22,571 nucleotides of DNA from Trebonia sp. (GTDB taxonomy: Bacteria; Actinomycetota; Actinomycetes; Streptosporangiales; Streptosporangiaceae): the NCBI GenBank assembly GCA_030043595.1, contig JASHXJ010000102.1:1-22571 (forward strand). The letters are read 5' to 3'. The position numbers were made by a program, and so were the translations under genes. Positions 14,301-21,922 of the stretch are shown piece by piece. Within the stretch, counting starts at the first letter, position 1, and the number at the start of each line of letters is the position of its first letter. The notes under the pieces were generated by a model. That model was not told where the DNA came from. It worked only from the letters and a program-made list of their open reading frames with translations, and made no database searches.

Positions 14301-15662
14301 GGTTCCGCGCCCCGCTGCCTGGGCGTCATCCTGGGGCCCTGCCCACGCGACCGCCGCGAGCTCGGCGATGGTCGATCGCGACGCGAGACGGACCGCGGCG
14401 GCCGCCGGCGACCTGCCCGGGGCGTGCCGCGGCATGCGGACCCGCAGCGCTCCCGGCCTGGACGCGAAGACGAGCGGCGGGTCCATCGTCAGGGCCTCGC
14501 CGTCGATCGCGATCTCGACCGGGCCGCCAGAACGGACCTCGAACCGCGGCGCTTCCCATTCCAGCCAGCCGGAGAACCGCTGCACCTGCCCGGCGCTCTC
14601 CAGCGCGACGAACTGCCGCATCTGCGCGGGCCCGTCGATCCTGGCCGCCACGAGGCCGAGGAGGCCGTCGTCCAGCCGCTCACGGGTGCCCCGGCCGCCG
14701 ATGTCATCGAGCTGGTAGCGGTTGTTCGACACGAGGATGAGATGCGCGGTCGGGTACTCGGACCCGTCAGGCCCGGTGAAGCGCAGGTCCAGTGGCGTGG
14801 CATCGGGCCCGAGCATGTCCGGGAGCAGCTCCGCCGCCGTCTTCAGCTTCGCGTCCCGGTACTGCGGGGACTGCACGATCGCCGCGTACAGCCCCAGCGA
14901 GGCATTGTTGACGAACACCCGGCCGTTGACCTCCGCCAGGTCGATACGATGCTCGACGCCTTCGGTGAACGCGTCGAGAGCGCCGATCACGTCATCCCTG
15001 TCGAGGCCGAGGTCGAGGGCGAAGTGATTGCGGGTGCCCGCCGGGACCACCACGTGCGGGATCCCGTGCGCCGCGGCGACCGTCGCCACCAGGGCCTGCG
15101 ACCCGTCGCCGCCGGCCATCCCGATGATGGCGCAACCGCCGGCGATCGCGGTCTCGGCCAGCTGGGTCAGGTCGTCGCCAGGGCCGAGCAGGACCGGTTC
15201 GATTCCCCTGGCCCTGCATTCGTCGGCCAGGCTGTAGTGCCCGGCTTTCCCGCCGCCTGACTTCGGGTTGATGATCAGGACCGGCCGCGCCTGCCGCGGG
15301 GCGACCGCGGCTTCCGGCGCGGTGGCCCGCCGCCCGCGGCCGAGCGCCACTCGCGCGCACCCCTCGGATGCCGCGGCGAGGCAGCAGGTGAGGATCACCC
15401 AGATCACCTGCAGGCCGGCCGCGAAGAAGGACCAGGTCAGCACCCCCGCCGAGGATGCCATGACGGCAACCGACACCCAGCGCACGGGCCCGAGCCGGGA
15501 GATGACGTACCAGCCCGCCACCACGGCCACCAGCAGCGCCGCCAGCCCGATGGCGACCCAGGCCCAGTGCACCACCGCGCCGACGGCGAGCAGCACGACC
15601 GCCGCGGCCAGGGTCGCGAGCGCCAGCCACGCGGCCAGGCGCCGCCCGATCGCGCCTTTCAT
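13656..15662 (-). CDS. Diacylglycerol/sphingosine kinase-like lipid kinase with anomalous antisense C-terminal extension
   Basis: The open frame gives 668 residues from ATG 15662; only ~1-440 look real. Residues ~8-105 contain three or four hydrophobic helices. The catalytic domain follows: RPVLIINPKSGGGKAG, then GMAGGDGSQ (184-188 is the GGDGS nucleotide motif) and VPAGTRNHFA (207-215), then NNASLGLYA and VEIAIDGEA. This is the DagK/YegS/LCB5-type fold that phosphorylates diacylglycerol or related lipids. Family proteins normally end near residue ~440 (about nt 14340). Here no stop occurs and the frame runs to 13656, giving ~225 Arg/Gly/Asp-rich residues antisense to the protease. A frameshift near 14330 is possible: two bases fewer, or one more, in the GGGCCCC stretch would expose a TGA. 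GTG 15719 is an alternative start. It diverges from the PAP2 gene. Confidence 0.8.
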   Translation of the reverse strand: MKGAIGRRLAAWLALATLAAAVVLLAVGAVVHWAWVAIGLAALLVAVVAGWYVISRLGPVRWVSVAVMASSAGVLTWSFFAAGLQVIWVILTCCLAAASEGCARVALGRGRRATAPEAAVAPRQARPVLIINPKSGGGKAGHYSLADECRARGIEPVLLGPGDDLTQLAETAIAGGCAIIGMAGGDGSQALVATVAAAHGIPHVVVPAGTRNHFALDLGLDRDDVIGALDAFTEGVEHRIDLAEVNGRVFVNNASLGLYAAIVQSPQYRDAKLKTAAELLPDMLGPDATPLDLRFTGPDGSEYPTAHLILVSNNRYQLDDIGGRGTRERLDDGLLGLVAARIDGPAQMRQFVALESAGQVQRFSGWLEWEAPRFEVRSGGPVEIAIDGEALTMDPPLVFASRPGALRVRMPRHAPGRSPAAAAVRLASRSTIAELAAVAWAGPQDDAQAAGRGTLRLRAQRDRRRGRAAVTPELERDGVAGLLRQGQLLQLDVAGRRLAVDAGDHVVGPQPGPLRRPARDHGPDVQPRGNLSLRGVLRYRDRLHAEEGVRHRAGRDDLVGDRLGEIDGYREAQPDAAAAGLAGGGGHGGARRRHPDQLAGAVDHRTAAVTGVDGGIGLHRRHQQRRRVVLAGDLDGPVQSADYAGGDGVRQSQRGAEHDDRLADLHRR

Positions 15663-15765
15663 CCCGGCATTTTGTGCCGCGCCAGTTGTCGCGGGGCCAC
15701 CCAGAAAGGATGATTCCACGACCTCGGTAACCGGTTGTACGCTCCCGGAGGAGAGGCCACACCGG

Positions 15766-16395
15766 ATGTCCACCTTCGACACGCGGGAGAAAACAGCCGG
15801 CCCGCGCCTCGCGCAAGCCCTGCGCCAGCTGACCGACCTCGACCGCGCCATCTACACCGCGATCGCCACGACGCCGACACCTGAGCTCGACACGGCGGTC
15901 CGGCGGCTTTCCCGCGCCGCGGACAAGTCGCGCATCTGGCTCGGCATCGCGGCCGCGCTGGCCGTCTTCGGCGGGCCCGCCGGGCGGCGCGCGGCGGCGC
16001 GCGGGATCCTCACCGTCGGCCTCACCTCGGCCGCCGTGAACGTCGGGGTCAAGTCGCTGTACCCGCGTCGGCGCCCCGACCGGGCCGGGGCCGGGGTTCC
16101 GCGGGGCAGGCAGGTCCAGATGCCGTCGTCCCGGTCATTCCCGTCCGGGCACTCGGCGTCGGGGTTCGCGTTCGCCACCGCCGTCGGCCGCGACCTCCCG
16201 GCGCTCGCGCTGCCGCTGCGCTTCCTGGCCGGCGCGGTAGCGTACTCGCGCGTCCACACGGGCGTGCACTATCCGAGCGACGCCGTGATCGGCTCCATCA
16301 TCGGCGCCGGCATGGCCCAGGTGGTCGCCGGGCCCACCGGACGGATGACCGGCGCGGCGGCGGGCGTCCGCCGCCCGTTACCCCGAAGCCGATGA
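15766..16395 (+). CDS. PAP2-family lipid phosphatase
   Basis: 209 residues with the three phosphatase motifs: KSLYPRRRP (K-x6-RP, 96-104), FPSGH (125-129), and SRVHTGVHYPSD (161-172, catalytic His168 and Asp172). Hydrophobic segments lie between the motifs (~58-70, 80-98, 145-162, 173-190), as in membrane phosphatidic-acid or undecaprenyl-pyrophosphate phosphatases. Substrate cannot be told from sequence. The ATG at 15766 has GGAGGAGAGG upstream. An open extension to 15268 exists but is antisense to the lipid kinase and looks non-coding. It is divergent from the lipid kinase and overlaps the methyltransferase gene by 18 bp at the 3' end. Kinase and phosphatase side by side suggest opposing action on a lipid phosphate, which is inference. 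Confidence 0.9.
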   Translation: MSTFDTREKTAGPRLAQALRQLTDLDRAIYTAIATTPTPELDTAVRRLSRAADKSRIWLGIAAALAVFGGPAGRRAAARGILTVGLTSAAVNVGVKSLYPRRRPDRAGAGVPRGRQVQMPSSRSFPSGHSASGFAFATAVGRDLPALALPLRFLAGAVAYSRVHTGVHYPSDAVIGSIIGAGMAQVVAGPTGRMTGAAAGVRRPLPRSR

Positions 16396-17190
16396 CGCTG
16401 GGCTCGCGGCTGCGACCAGGGGGATGTGATGACCCGGCAGGCCGTACCAGGTCCGCCAGTCCAGCTGTCGCACGGCCACGCCGGTGCAGCCGGCCTCCCG
16501 CAGCACGGCGGCATAGCGGTCCGCGCCGTCATCGACGATCCGCAGCCGTCCGCCGGGCCGCAGCACCCGCACCGCCTCGCGCAGCGCCTGCGCCCGCCCG
16601 CCGGCCTCGCGGATGTTACTGATCGCCAGGCTGCTGACCACTAGATCGAACGACCCCGAGGCGAACGGGAGGTCACGGGCGTCCGCGTCAGCAACCTCCA
16701 CCTGGTCGCGGACGCCCTCGGCCACCGCGTTGCGCTCGGCCGCGGCACGGCTGTTGCCGCTCTGGTCACGGCGGCGCCACACGTCCACTCCCACCGCCCG
16801 GCCGGCCGGCACCCGGCGGGCCGCCAGCATCAGCACAGCGCCGCGGCCGCACCCGACGTCCAGGACGTGCTCGTCGCCGCGCAGGTCCAGCTCGTCCAGC
16901 AGCCGCGTCCAGACCGCGCGCTTGCCGGGCCCGGTGGAGTACAGGTAGCTCGCCGCCGACCCCGCCACCGCCGCGGCGCCCACGGCAGCCAGTGCCGCGG
17001 CGGCGGGCCTGCGACGGTGCGCCGCCCAGGCCACCGTCCCCGCCAGTCCCGCCTCGATCAGCCCGAACACCGCCAGCCCGGCGTACCCGCCGTCGATGCC
17101 GTACTTACCCCGCGCTCCGCAGTGACCGCGACCGGCGGCCGAGATCCCCGCGACTGGCTCCACACCGCCAGTCTGCCAGCCGCTGACCAT
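16378..17190 (-). CDS. Membrane-anchored class I SAM-dependent methyltransferase
   Basis: 270 residues. Two hydrophobic helices (~37-57 and 64-84) precede a Rossmann methyltransferase domain with motif I VLDVGCGRG (109-117), the acidic post-motif GVDVW, ADARDLPF, and FDLVVSSLAISNI with VLRPGGRLRIVDD further on. The acceptor is unknown; the membrane segments and the lipid-enzyme neighbours make a lipid or quinone-like substrate possible, but that is inference. The domain lacks the marks of the rRNA or DNA methylase groups. ATG 17190 is chosen by frame, without a good Shine-Dalgarno; GTG codons a few residues in are alternatives. It diverges from the small L7/L12-like gene with a 100-bp gap. 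Confidence 0.82.
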   Translation of the reverse strand: MVSGWQTGGVEPVAGISAAGRGHCGARGKYGIDGGYAGLAVFGLIEAGLAGTVAWAAHRRRPAAAALAAVGAAAVAGSAASYLYSTGPGKRAVWTRLLDELDLRGDEHVLDVGCGRGAVLMLAARRVPAGRAVGVDVWRRRDQSGNSRAAAERNAVAEGVRDQVEVADADARDLPFASGSFDLVVSSLAISNIREAGGRAQALREAVRVLRPGGRLRIVDDGADRYAAVLREAGCTGVAVRQLDWRTWYGLPGHHIPLVAAASPASSASG

Positions 17191-17290
17191 GACCGGAACG
17201 CTGGCCGGCCGACTCGGCGCGATAGGCTGCGCACCCGCGACGATGTGAAGTCGCCCGGCCGATCACTGCGCGCTGAGAGGGGCACCGGAC

Positions 17291-17566
17291 ATGGCCAAAG
17301 ACGAGGTTTCCTGGAGTTCGCTGCTGCCGAGGCTGGAAGGGCTGGCGGAGCGCCTCGACCATATCGAGAGGTATCTGGTTGAGCTCGGCCACTTCGCCGG
17401 CTACCGGTACGGCCCGTTCAGCGCCGGGCTTCCGCCCGAGGTAGCCGAGCTCGTCCGGGCCGGTGAGACGCTGAAGGCGATCAGCCTGTACCGGCAGCTG
17501 ACGGATGCCAACCTTGAGCAGGCGAAGCTGGCGGTGGCGAAGGCGGCGGCGGGCAGCATCTGCTAG
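17291..17566 (+). CDS. Small L7/L12 C-terminal-domain-like protein
   Basis: 91 residues. Residues 1-40 are a charged helical stretch (LPRLEGLAERLDHIERYLVEL). Residues ~48-86 match the ribosomal L7/L12 C-terminal helix-turn-helix pattern: PPEVAELVRAGETLKAISLYRQ, then LEQAKLAVAKA. It is far shorter than L7/L12 (~120-130 residues) and lacks the ribosome-binding N-domain, so it is not the ribosomal stalk protein. Similar small proteins occur widely in actinobacteria without a settled role. The ATG has GAGAGGGG about 9 nt upstream. A candidate promoter for the next gene follows it, so it may be transcribed alone. Confidence 0.72.
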   Translation: MAKDEVSWSSLLPRLEGLAERLDHIERYLVELGHFAGYRYGPFSAGLPPEVAELVRAGETLKAISLYRQLTDANLEQAKLAVAKAAAGSIC

Positions 17567-17591
17567 CCGGGCCCGGGCGGCGGGCTGGTAG

Positions 17592-17620
17592 TTACCGCCG
17601 CGGGATTACCGGCTTACGCT
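17592..17620 (+). promoter_or_regulatory. Candidate promoter for the saccharopine-dehydrogenase-like gene
   Basis: TTACCG (17592-17597) and TACGCT (17615-17620) are separated by 17 bp, a normal spacing for the primary sigma factor. Start would fall near 17627, giving a leader of about 20 nt that includes the GGGGAGG ribosome binding site. Confidence 0.35.
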
Positions 17621-17646
17621 ATATCAGGCTGTCAATGGGGAGGCGC

Positions 17647-18867
17647 ATGATGCGAGTGCTAGTCGTCGGCGCTGGCGGGGTAGGGTCGGCGGTCGCGCGG
17701 ATCGCCGCGCGGTGGGATCTGTTCGAGCGCGTCGTCATGGCCGATTATGACCGGGAGCGGGCGCGGCGGGCGATCGCCGGGGGTGGCGACCGGTTCGCCG
17801 CGGTGCAGCTGGACGCGTCGGACGAGCGGGCGATCGGGGAGCTGATCAGGACCGAGCGGTGCGATGCGGTGCTCAACGCGGTCGACCCGCGGTTCGTGAT
17901 GCCGGTCTTCCGTGCGGCGCTGACCGCTGGGATCACCTACCTCGACATGGCGATGTCGCTGTCCCGCCCGCACGCGTCAGATCCGTACCGGCAGCCGGGG
18001 GTCAAGCTGGGTGACGAGCAGTTCGCCCTCGCCGGGGAATGGGAGCGCCGCGGGCTTCTGGCGCTGTGCGGCATCGGGGTCGAGCCAGGGCTGTCGGACG
18101 TGTTCGCCCGCTACGCGGCAGACCGGCTGTTCGCGTCCATCGACGAGATCGGCGTCCGCGACGGCGCGAACCTGGTGGTCGAGGGGTATGAGTTCGCCCC
18201 GACGTTCTCCATCTGGACGACGATCGAGGAGTGCCTGAACCCGCCGATCGTGTGGGAGCGCGGCAGGCAGTGGTACACGACCGAGCCGTTCAGCGAGCCG
18301 GAGACCTTCAGCTTCCCGGCCGGGATCGGGCCGGTCGAGTGCGTGAACGTGGAACACGAAGAGGTCCTGCTGATCCCCCGCTGGGTCGACGCCCGGCGGG
18401 TGACCTTCAAGTACGGGCTGGGCGAGGAGTTCATCGGCGTGCTGAAGACGATCCACAAACTCGGCCTGGACTCGACCGTCCCCGTTCAGGTGGGCGCGGC
18501 TGCCGTCTCGCCGCGCGACGTGGTCGCCGCATGCCTGCCCGACCCCGCCGGGCTCGGCGGCGCGATGTCCGGGCTCACCTGCGCCGGCACCTGGGTCACC
18601 GGCACGGGCAAGGACGGGTCGCCGCGCGAGGTCTACCTGTACCACGTCGTCGACAACAGCTGGTCGATGGCTGAATACGGCTCGCAGGCGGTGGTCTGGC
18701 AGACCGCGATCAATCCGGTGGTGGCACTGGAGCTGCTCGACTCTGGCGCATGGTCCGGCGCCGGCGTCCTCGGCCCGGAGGCGCTGCCGCCCGAGCCGTT
18801 CCTCGAGCTCCTGAACAGCCACGGTGCTCCCTGGGAGTGCGAGGAGCGCACTCCCGCCAGGCACTGA
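17647..18867 (+). CDS. Saccharopine dehydrogenase-like NAD(P)-dependent oxidoreductase
   Basis: 406 residues. The Rossmann start MMRVLVVGAGGVGSAVA has the GxGGxG dinucleotide-binding motif at residues 8-13, followed by an acidic strand end (VVMADYD). The middle and C-terminal regions (CGIGVEPGLSDVFARY, and further on TFKYGLGEEFIGVLKTIHKLG) fit the Lys9/saccharopine-dehydrogenase-like family. That family includes lysine and homospermidine-pathway enzymes and many of unknown substrate. ATG 17647 is preferred over an in-frame ATG at 17635, because GGGGAGG lies 4 bases before 17647 and falls inside the longer version. No other lysine-pathway gene is nearby, so a role in lysine metabolism is not supported by context. 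Confidence 0.88.
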   Translation: MMRVLVVGAGGVGSAVARIAARWDLFERVVMADYDRERARRAIAGGGDRFAAVQLDASDERAIGELIRTERCDAVLNAVDPRFVMPVFRAALTAGITYLDMAMSLSRPHASDPYRQPGVKLGDEQFALAGEWERRGLLALCGIGVEPGLSDVFARYAADRLFASIDEIGVRDGANLVVEGYEFAPTFSIWTTIEECLNPPIVWERGRQWYTTEPFSEPETFSFPAGIGPVECVNVEHEEVLLIPRWVDARRVTFKYGLGEEFIGVLKTIHKLGLDSTVPVQVGAAAVSPRDVVAACLPDPAGLGGAMSGLTCAGTWVTGTGKDGSPREVYLYHVVDNSWSMAEYGSQAVVWQTAINPVVALELLDSGAWSGAGVLGPEALPPEPFLELLNSHGAPWECEERTPARH

Positions 18868-18889
18868 CACCCGCCGTCACCTACCACGA

Positions 18890-18901
18890 GCACCGCGGTG
18901 C
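18890..18901. terminator. Short palindrome between convergent genes
   Basis: GCACCGCGGTGC is a perfect 12-bp palindrome in the 46-bp gap between two tail-to-tail genes. It may serve as a bidirectional stop signal, but the stem is short and no U-run follows on either strand. Confidence 0.25.
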
Positions 18902-18913
18902 CGCCCGCGATGT

Positions 18914-19912
18914 CTACCTCGAGTCAGCTGCGGCCCGCAGGGTCGCCTCGATGGTGTGCCAGGGCATGCCCGGAGGCAGCAGGATCGTGACGATGTCGGC
19001 GGCGTGGTCCCAGGGCTGAAGTTGCTCCCGGACCTGACCGCTGGTTCCGCAGGCGGCGAGCTGGTCCAGCACGATCTGGGCGTCGGCGGGGATGGTTCCG
19101 CGCTCAGGGCTGGGGCGCGGGTTCGCGGCGATGATCGCCTGGACCTGGGCGGCGTAGCCCTGCCCGGACACGGACCTGGCGTAGACGTTGCCCATGGCGC
19201 TCAGGTACCAGGCGATGCAGCCTGCGGCGATGCCCCGGGCGGCGCTGGCGTCGTCGTCGGCGACGGTGATCGGTCCGGCGGCTATCGTGAGGGGCCGCGC
19301 GGCCGGTGCGGCGGCTTCGCGCAGCTTGGTGAGCTCTGCCGTCCAGGACGGCAGGTGATCCCGGGCCGCCAGTGCGGGGATCCAGCCGTCGCCGAGTTCG
19401 GCGGCTACCCGCGTCGTGTGCGGGCCCAGCGCGGCCACCCAGATGGGCACCTCGGGGGCGGGCGGCTGGCCCAGGCGCAGCGGGCGCGCGGCGGGGGCGT
19501 GACCGAGCCGGGCGGGCTGGCCGTCCAGCAGGGCGCGGACCCTGGTCACGACGTCGCGCAGCCTGGCGGCCGGGTGCTCGAAGGGGCTGTCGTGGAACCC
19601 CTCCACCAGCGCTTTGGTGCTGGCGCCCAGGCCCAGCACGTACCGCCCGCCGCTGACCTGGTGCAGCGTCGCGGCGGTCATCGCCAGCGTTGCCGGGGTG
19701 CGTCCCCAGACCGACAGGATGCCAGAGGCGAGGCGGATCCTGGCGGTGCGCAGGGCGATCTCGGTCAGTACCGGGGTCGAGTCCAGTCCCCAGCCCTCGG
19801 GCACCGCGAAGATCTCATACCCCAGTTCGTCGGCGAGCACGGCGGCGCGGACGATAACATCCCGCCGGGTCTCCATGGGCGTGAGCCCCACGCCGCGCCG
19901 ACCCGCGCTCAT
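18914..19912 (-). CDS. LLM-class (F420-dependent-type) oxidoreductase
   Basis: 332 residues with the TIM-barrel pattern of the luciferase-like monooxygenase family: AVLADELGYEIFAVPEGWGLDS, RIRLASGILSVWGRTPATLAM, LHQVSGGRYVLGLGAST, PIWVAALGPHTTRVAAELGDGWIP. In actinobacteria this subgroup is mostly F420-dependent, though flavin use cannot be excluded by eye. The substrate is unknown. The ATG overlaps the stop of the upstream hotdog-type gene (ATGA), so the two are coupled and may act on one substrate, perhaps an acyl thioester. Confidence 0.9.
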   Translation of the reverse strand: MSAGRRGVGLTPMETRRDVIVRAAVLADELGYEIFAVPEGWGLDSTPVLTEIALRTARIRLASGILSVWGRTPATLAMTAATLHQVSGGRYVLGLGASTKALVEGFHDSPFEHPAARLRDVVTRVRALLDGQPARLGHAPAARPLRLGQPPAPEVPIWVAALGPHTTRVAAELGDGWIPALAARDHLPSWTAELTKLREAAAPAARPLTIAAGPITVADDDASAARGIAAGCIAWYLSAMGNVYARSVSGQGYAAQVQAIIAANPRPSPERGTIPADAQIVLDQLAACGTSGQVREQLQPWDHAADIVTILLPPGMPWHTIEATLRAAADSR

Positions 19913-20664
19913 GATGGTCCTTCAGCGGGCAGCGCCGGGACCGGTCGCGGTACGGTCAGCCACACGGTGATGGCCGCGGCGAGCACCGCGCCGCCGGGCC
20001 CGAGCAGCGCCGACCCGGCGGTGAGCTTGCGGCCGTCACGCCCGTTCGGCCAGGCGATCACCTGGCACTGGTCGCCGGCCGCGGGCAGCGCCGCCAGGCT
20101 GGCCGTCATCCGCCCGAGCAGGATGGCGGTGTCCCCGGCCAGGCCGGCGGCCTCGCCGGCGGCGATCCCGCTGGGACAGTCGAGCGCGGCCCAGACCACT
20201 TCCGGCCTTACGATCGCGCGGGCGTCCGCGACCGACGGATCCGGTGTCCACGGCGCCGCCCACACCGGCCTGTCAGGCAGCGGCCCGGGGAAGATCCGCA
20301 GCCCGTCGCCCGGCCCGCGGCCCGTACCGCACACAAAGCAATCAGGGAACACCGGGTCGGCGTAATAGCGCGCGCGCCCGGCCACCGCGTGCGCTTGCGC
20401 CATGGAGACCCGGCCCGGTATCTGCGGCACCGGGCTGTCCGGCGACGAAGCCGCCTCGGCTATCAGCGTGCGGCCATGGTGGATGCGGACTGAGCTGTCG
20501 CCGTCCCGTTCGACGGCCATGGGTGTATCCAGCGGAGGTGGCCGGCGCAGCGTGACGGTCGCCGGGCCATCGAGGTATGCGGCGATCAGCCCGCAGACAT
20601 AGCCGCCGTTGCCGCTGCCCGCAGGGCCGCAGAAGCGGGGTGCGATGACCAGGAAATCTGCCAT
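19909..20664 (-). CDS. Hotdog-fold thioesterase-like protein
   Basis: 251 residues from ATG 20664. The N-terminus (FCGPAGSGNGGYVCGLIAAYL) has the G-x-G-N-G-G-Y pattern of actinobacterial double-hotdog proteins. The middle has a Cys-x-x-Cys motif followed by Gly/Arg (PDCFVCGTGRGPGDGLRIFPG). The second half contains ALDCPSG and a strand-rich end, as expected for a second hotdog. Proteins of this type are expected to bind or hydrolyse acyl-CoA; no activity is certain. The open frame extends to 20790, but the extension is Arg/His/Pro-rich and unlike the family. The leader contains tandem heptamers. It is coupled to the LLM gene downstream. Confidence 0.72.
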   Translation of the reverse strand: MADFLVIAPRFCGPAGSGNGGYVCGLIAAYLDGPATVTLRRPPPLDTPMAVERDGDSSVRIHHGRTLIAEAASSPDSPVPQIPGRVSMAQAHAVAGRARYYADPVFPDCFVCGTGRGPGDGLRIFPGPLPDRPVWAAPWTPDPSVADARAIVRPEVVWAALDCPSGIAAGEAAGLAGDTAILLGRMTASLAALPAAGDQCQVIAWPNGRDGRKLTAGSALLGPGGAVLAAAITVWLTVPRPVPALPAEGPS

Positions 20665-20685
20665 GCCGGTGCCCGCAGTGATTGC

Positions 20686-20715
20686 TGTCCTGGCTTTCCT
20701 GTGTCCTGTTTCCTG
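20686..20715 (-). repeat. Alternating heptamer direct repeats in the hotdog gene leader
   Basis: On the minus strand four heptamers run in one direction: CAGGAAA, CAGGACA, CAGGAAA, two bases (GC), then CAGGACA. They lie 22-51 bases upstream of the ATG at 20664 in a 247-bp gap. Nothing else in the gap is recognisable. They could be regulator-binding repeats, or multiple Shine-Dalgarno-like AGGA sites. Confidence 0.55.
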
Positions 20716-20911
20716 TCGGTGTACGTGTCCACCAGGCTTCGGGTCAGGTCCGGCCGCCGGAAGGCGGGCCTGCTTCGTGGCGTGTGACATGCCCTCACGC
20801 TAAGAGCGGGCGGTGCCGGGCCGCTATCGGGTGAACTGCCGGCGGATGCCCCCGTTTCCCGGCCGCGGCGGCGGTTTTCCTGTCCGTACGTCGGGCGGAC
20901 TACCGAGCCGG

Positions 20912-21922
20912 TCACGGGCGCAGGCGGTGCTCGGTGGCCCACGCCGCGATCTGGGCACGTGAGCGCACCTGCAGTTTGCGCCGGATGTTTTCCACGTGCG
21001 CCTCGGCTGTCCGCGGCGCGACAGACAGGCGGCTGGCGATGGCCTGATTGGTCAGCCCCTGGGCGACCAGCCCGGCCACCTCGAGCTCACGGCCGGTCAG
21101 CCGTGGCCCCGGGCTCGCCGGCTCACACAAGAAGCCGAGTGCCGCGTCAAGGACCGCCGCCCAGTCGCCGTGGTAGAACAGGTGGCTGGAACCCGGCAGC
21201 GGGATCAGCGTCGCCCCGGGTATCAGCGCGGCGACCTCCCGCCCGAGCTCGAACCTGGTGCCCTTGTCCGCTTCGCGGTGCAGGACCGCCGTGCGCGCCC
21301 GGATCGCGGGAAGCAACGCCCTGACGTCGGTGTCGTAGTAGACCTCCAGCAGCCGGGCGGCCACGTCGGCCGAGGCGCTCACCCGCTGGAACCGGGCGAA
21401 CCCGTCCAGGTCCTCGGCCGTGGGATCGGTGACGAAGGCCCCGGCCAGCGCCTTCAGTCCCAGGCCCCAGTGCGCCCGCACCAGTGCCACGACCGATTTC
21501 CGGACCTCGGCAGGCGCCAGGTCCCTGCCGCTGGCGCACATCCCGTACAGCACCAGCGCCTCGACGCGGTCCGGGTGCCGCGCCGCGATCGTGGCCGCAA
21601 GCTGACTGCCTTGCGAGGCCCCGAACATGCGGAAGCGGCCGGCGCCCACCGCGTCGGCCACCGCCAGCGCCGCGGCCACCTGGCCGTCGAACGACAGGTC
21701 CAGCCCGTCGCGGTCGGACAGGCCGCACCCGGGCTTGTCATAGCGGATCACCGTGAACCGCTCCGCCAGGCCCTCGATGAAGCTGCCGAACGACAGCAGC
21801 TCCAGCTGACCGCGCAGGTCGGTGATCCAGCCCGAATCGCACAGCAGCGCCGGCCCAGCACCCGCCGTCGAGTAAGCGACGCGGCCCGCTGGCGTGGCGC
21901 AGTACCGGATCCTCGGCCTCAC
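20912..21922 (-). CDS. Alpha/beta hydrolase fused to a LuxR-type DNA-binding domain
   Basis: 336 residues. Residues ~10-265 are an alpha/beta hydrolase: VIRYDKPGCGLSDRDG, the nucleophile elbow FGASQGS (Ser103), and a late His in PGSSHLFYHGD. The last ~60 residues form a LuxR/FixJ-type helix-turn-helix: LTGRELEVAGLVAQGLTNQAIASRL, APRTAEAHVENIRRKL. This layout suggests a transcription factor whose hydrolase-like domain senses or destroys a small ligand (for example a lactone or ester); this is inference. The GTG start at 21922 overlaps the stop of the upstream membrane-protein gene by 4 bp, so it is the distal gene of an operon. Confidence 0.88.
   Translation of the reverse strand: MRPRIRYCATPAGRVAYSTAGAGPALLCDSGWITDLRGQLELLSFGSFIEGLAERFTVIRYDKPGCGLSDRDGLDLSFDGQVAAALAVADAVGAGRFRMFGASQGSQLAATIAARHPDRVEALVLYGMCASGRDLAPAEVRKSVVALVRAHWGLGLKALAGAFVTDPTAEDLDGFARFQRVSASADVAARLLEVYYDTDVRALLPAIRARTAVLHREADKGTRFELGREVAALIPGATLIPLPGSSHLFYHGDWAAVLDAALGFLCEPASPGPRLTGRELEVAGLVAQGLTNQAIASRLSVAPRTAEAHVENIRRKLQVRSRAQIAAWATEHRLRP

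Noticed and set aside
15268..15765. N-terminal extension of the PAP2 frame
   Set aside because: It is antisense to the lipid kinase and has shadow composition; ATG 15766 has a strong Shine-Dalgarno and the family starts there.
18824..20365. 513-codon plus-strand open frame opposite the LLM oxidoreductase and hotdog genes
   Set aside because: Low-complexity shadow translation, while the minus-strand proteins show clear family motifs and an ATGA coupling.
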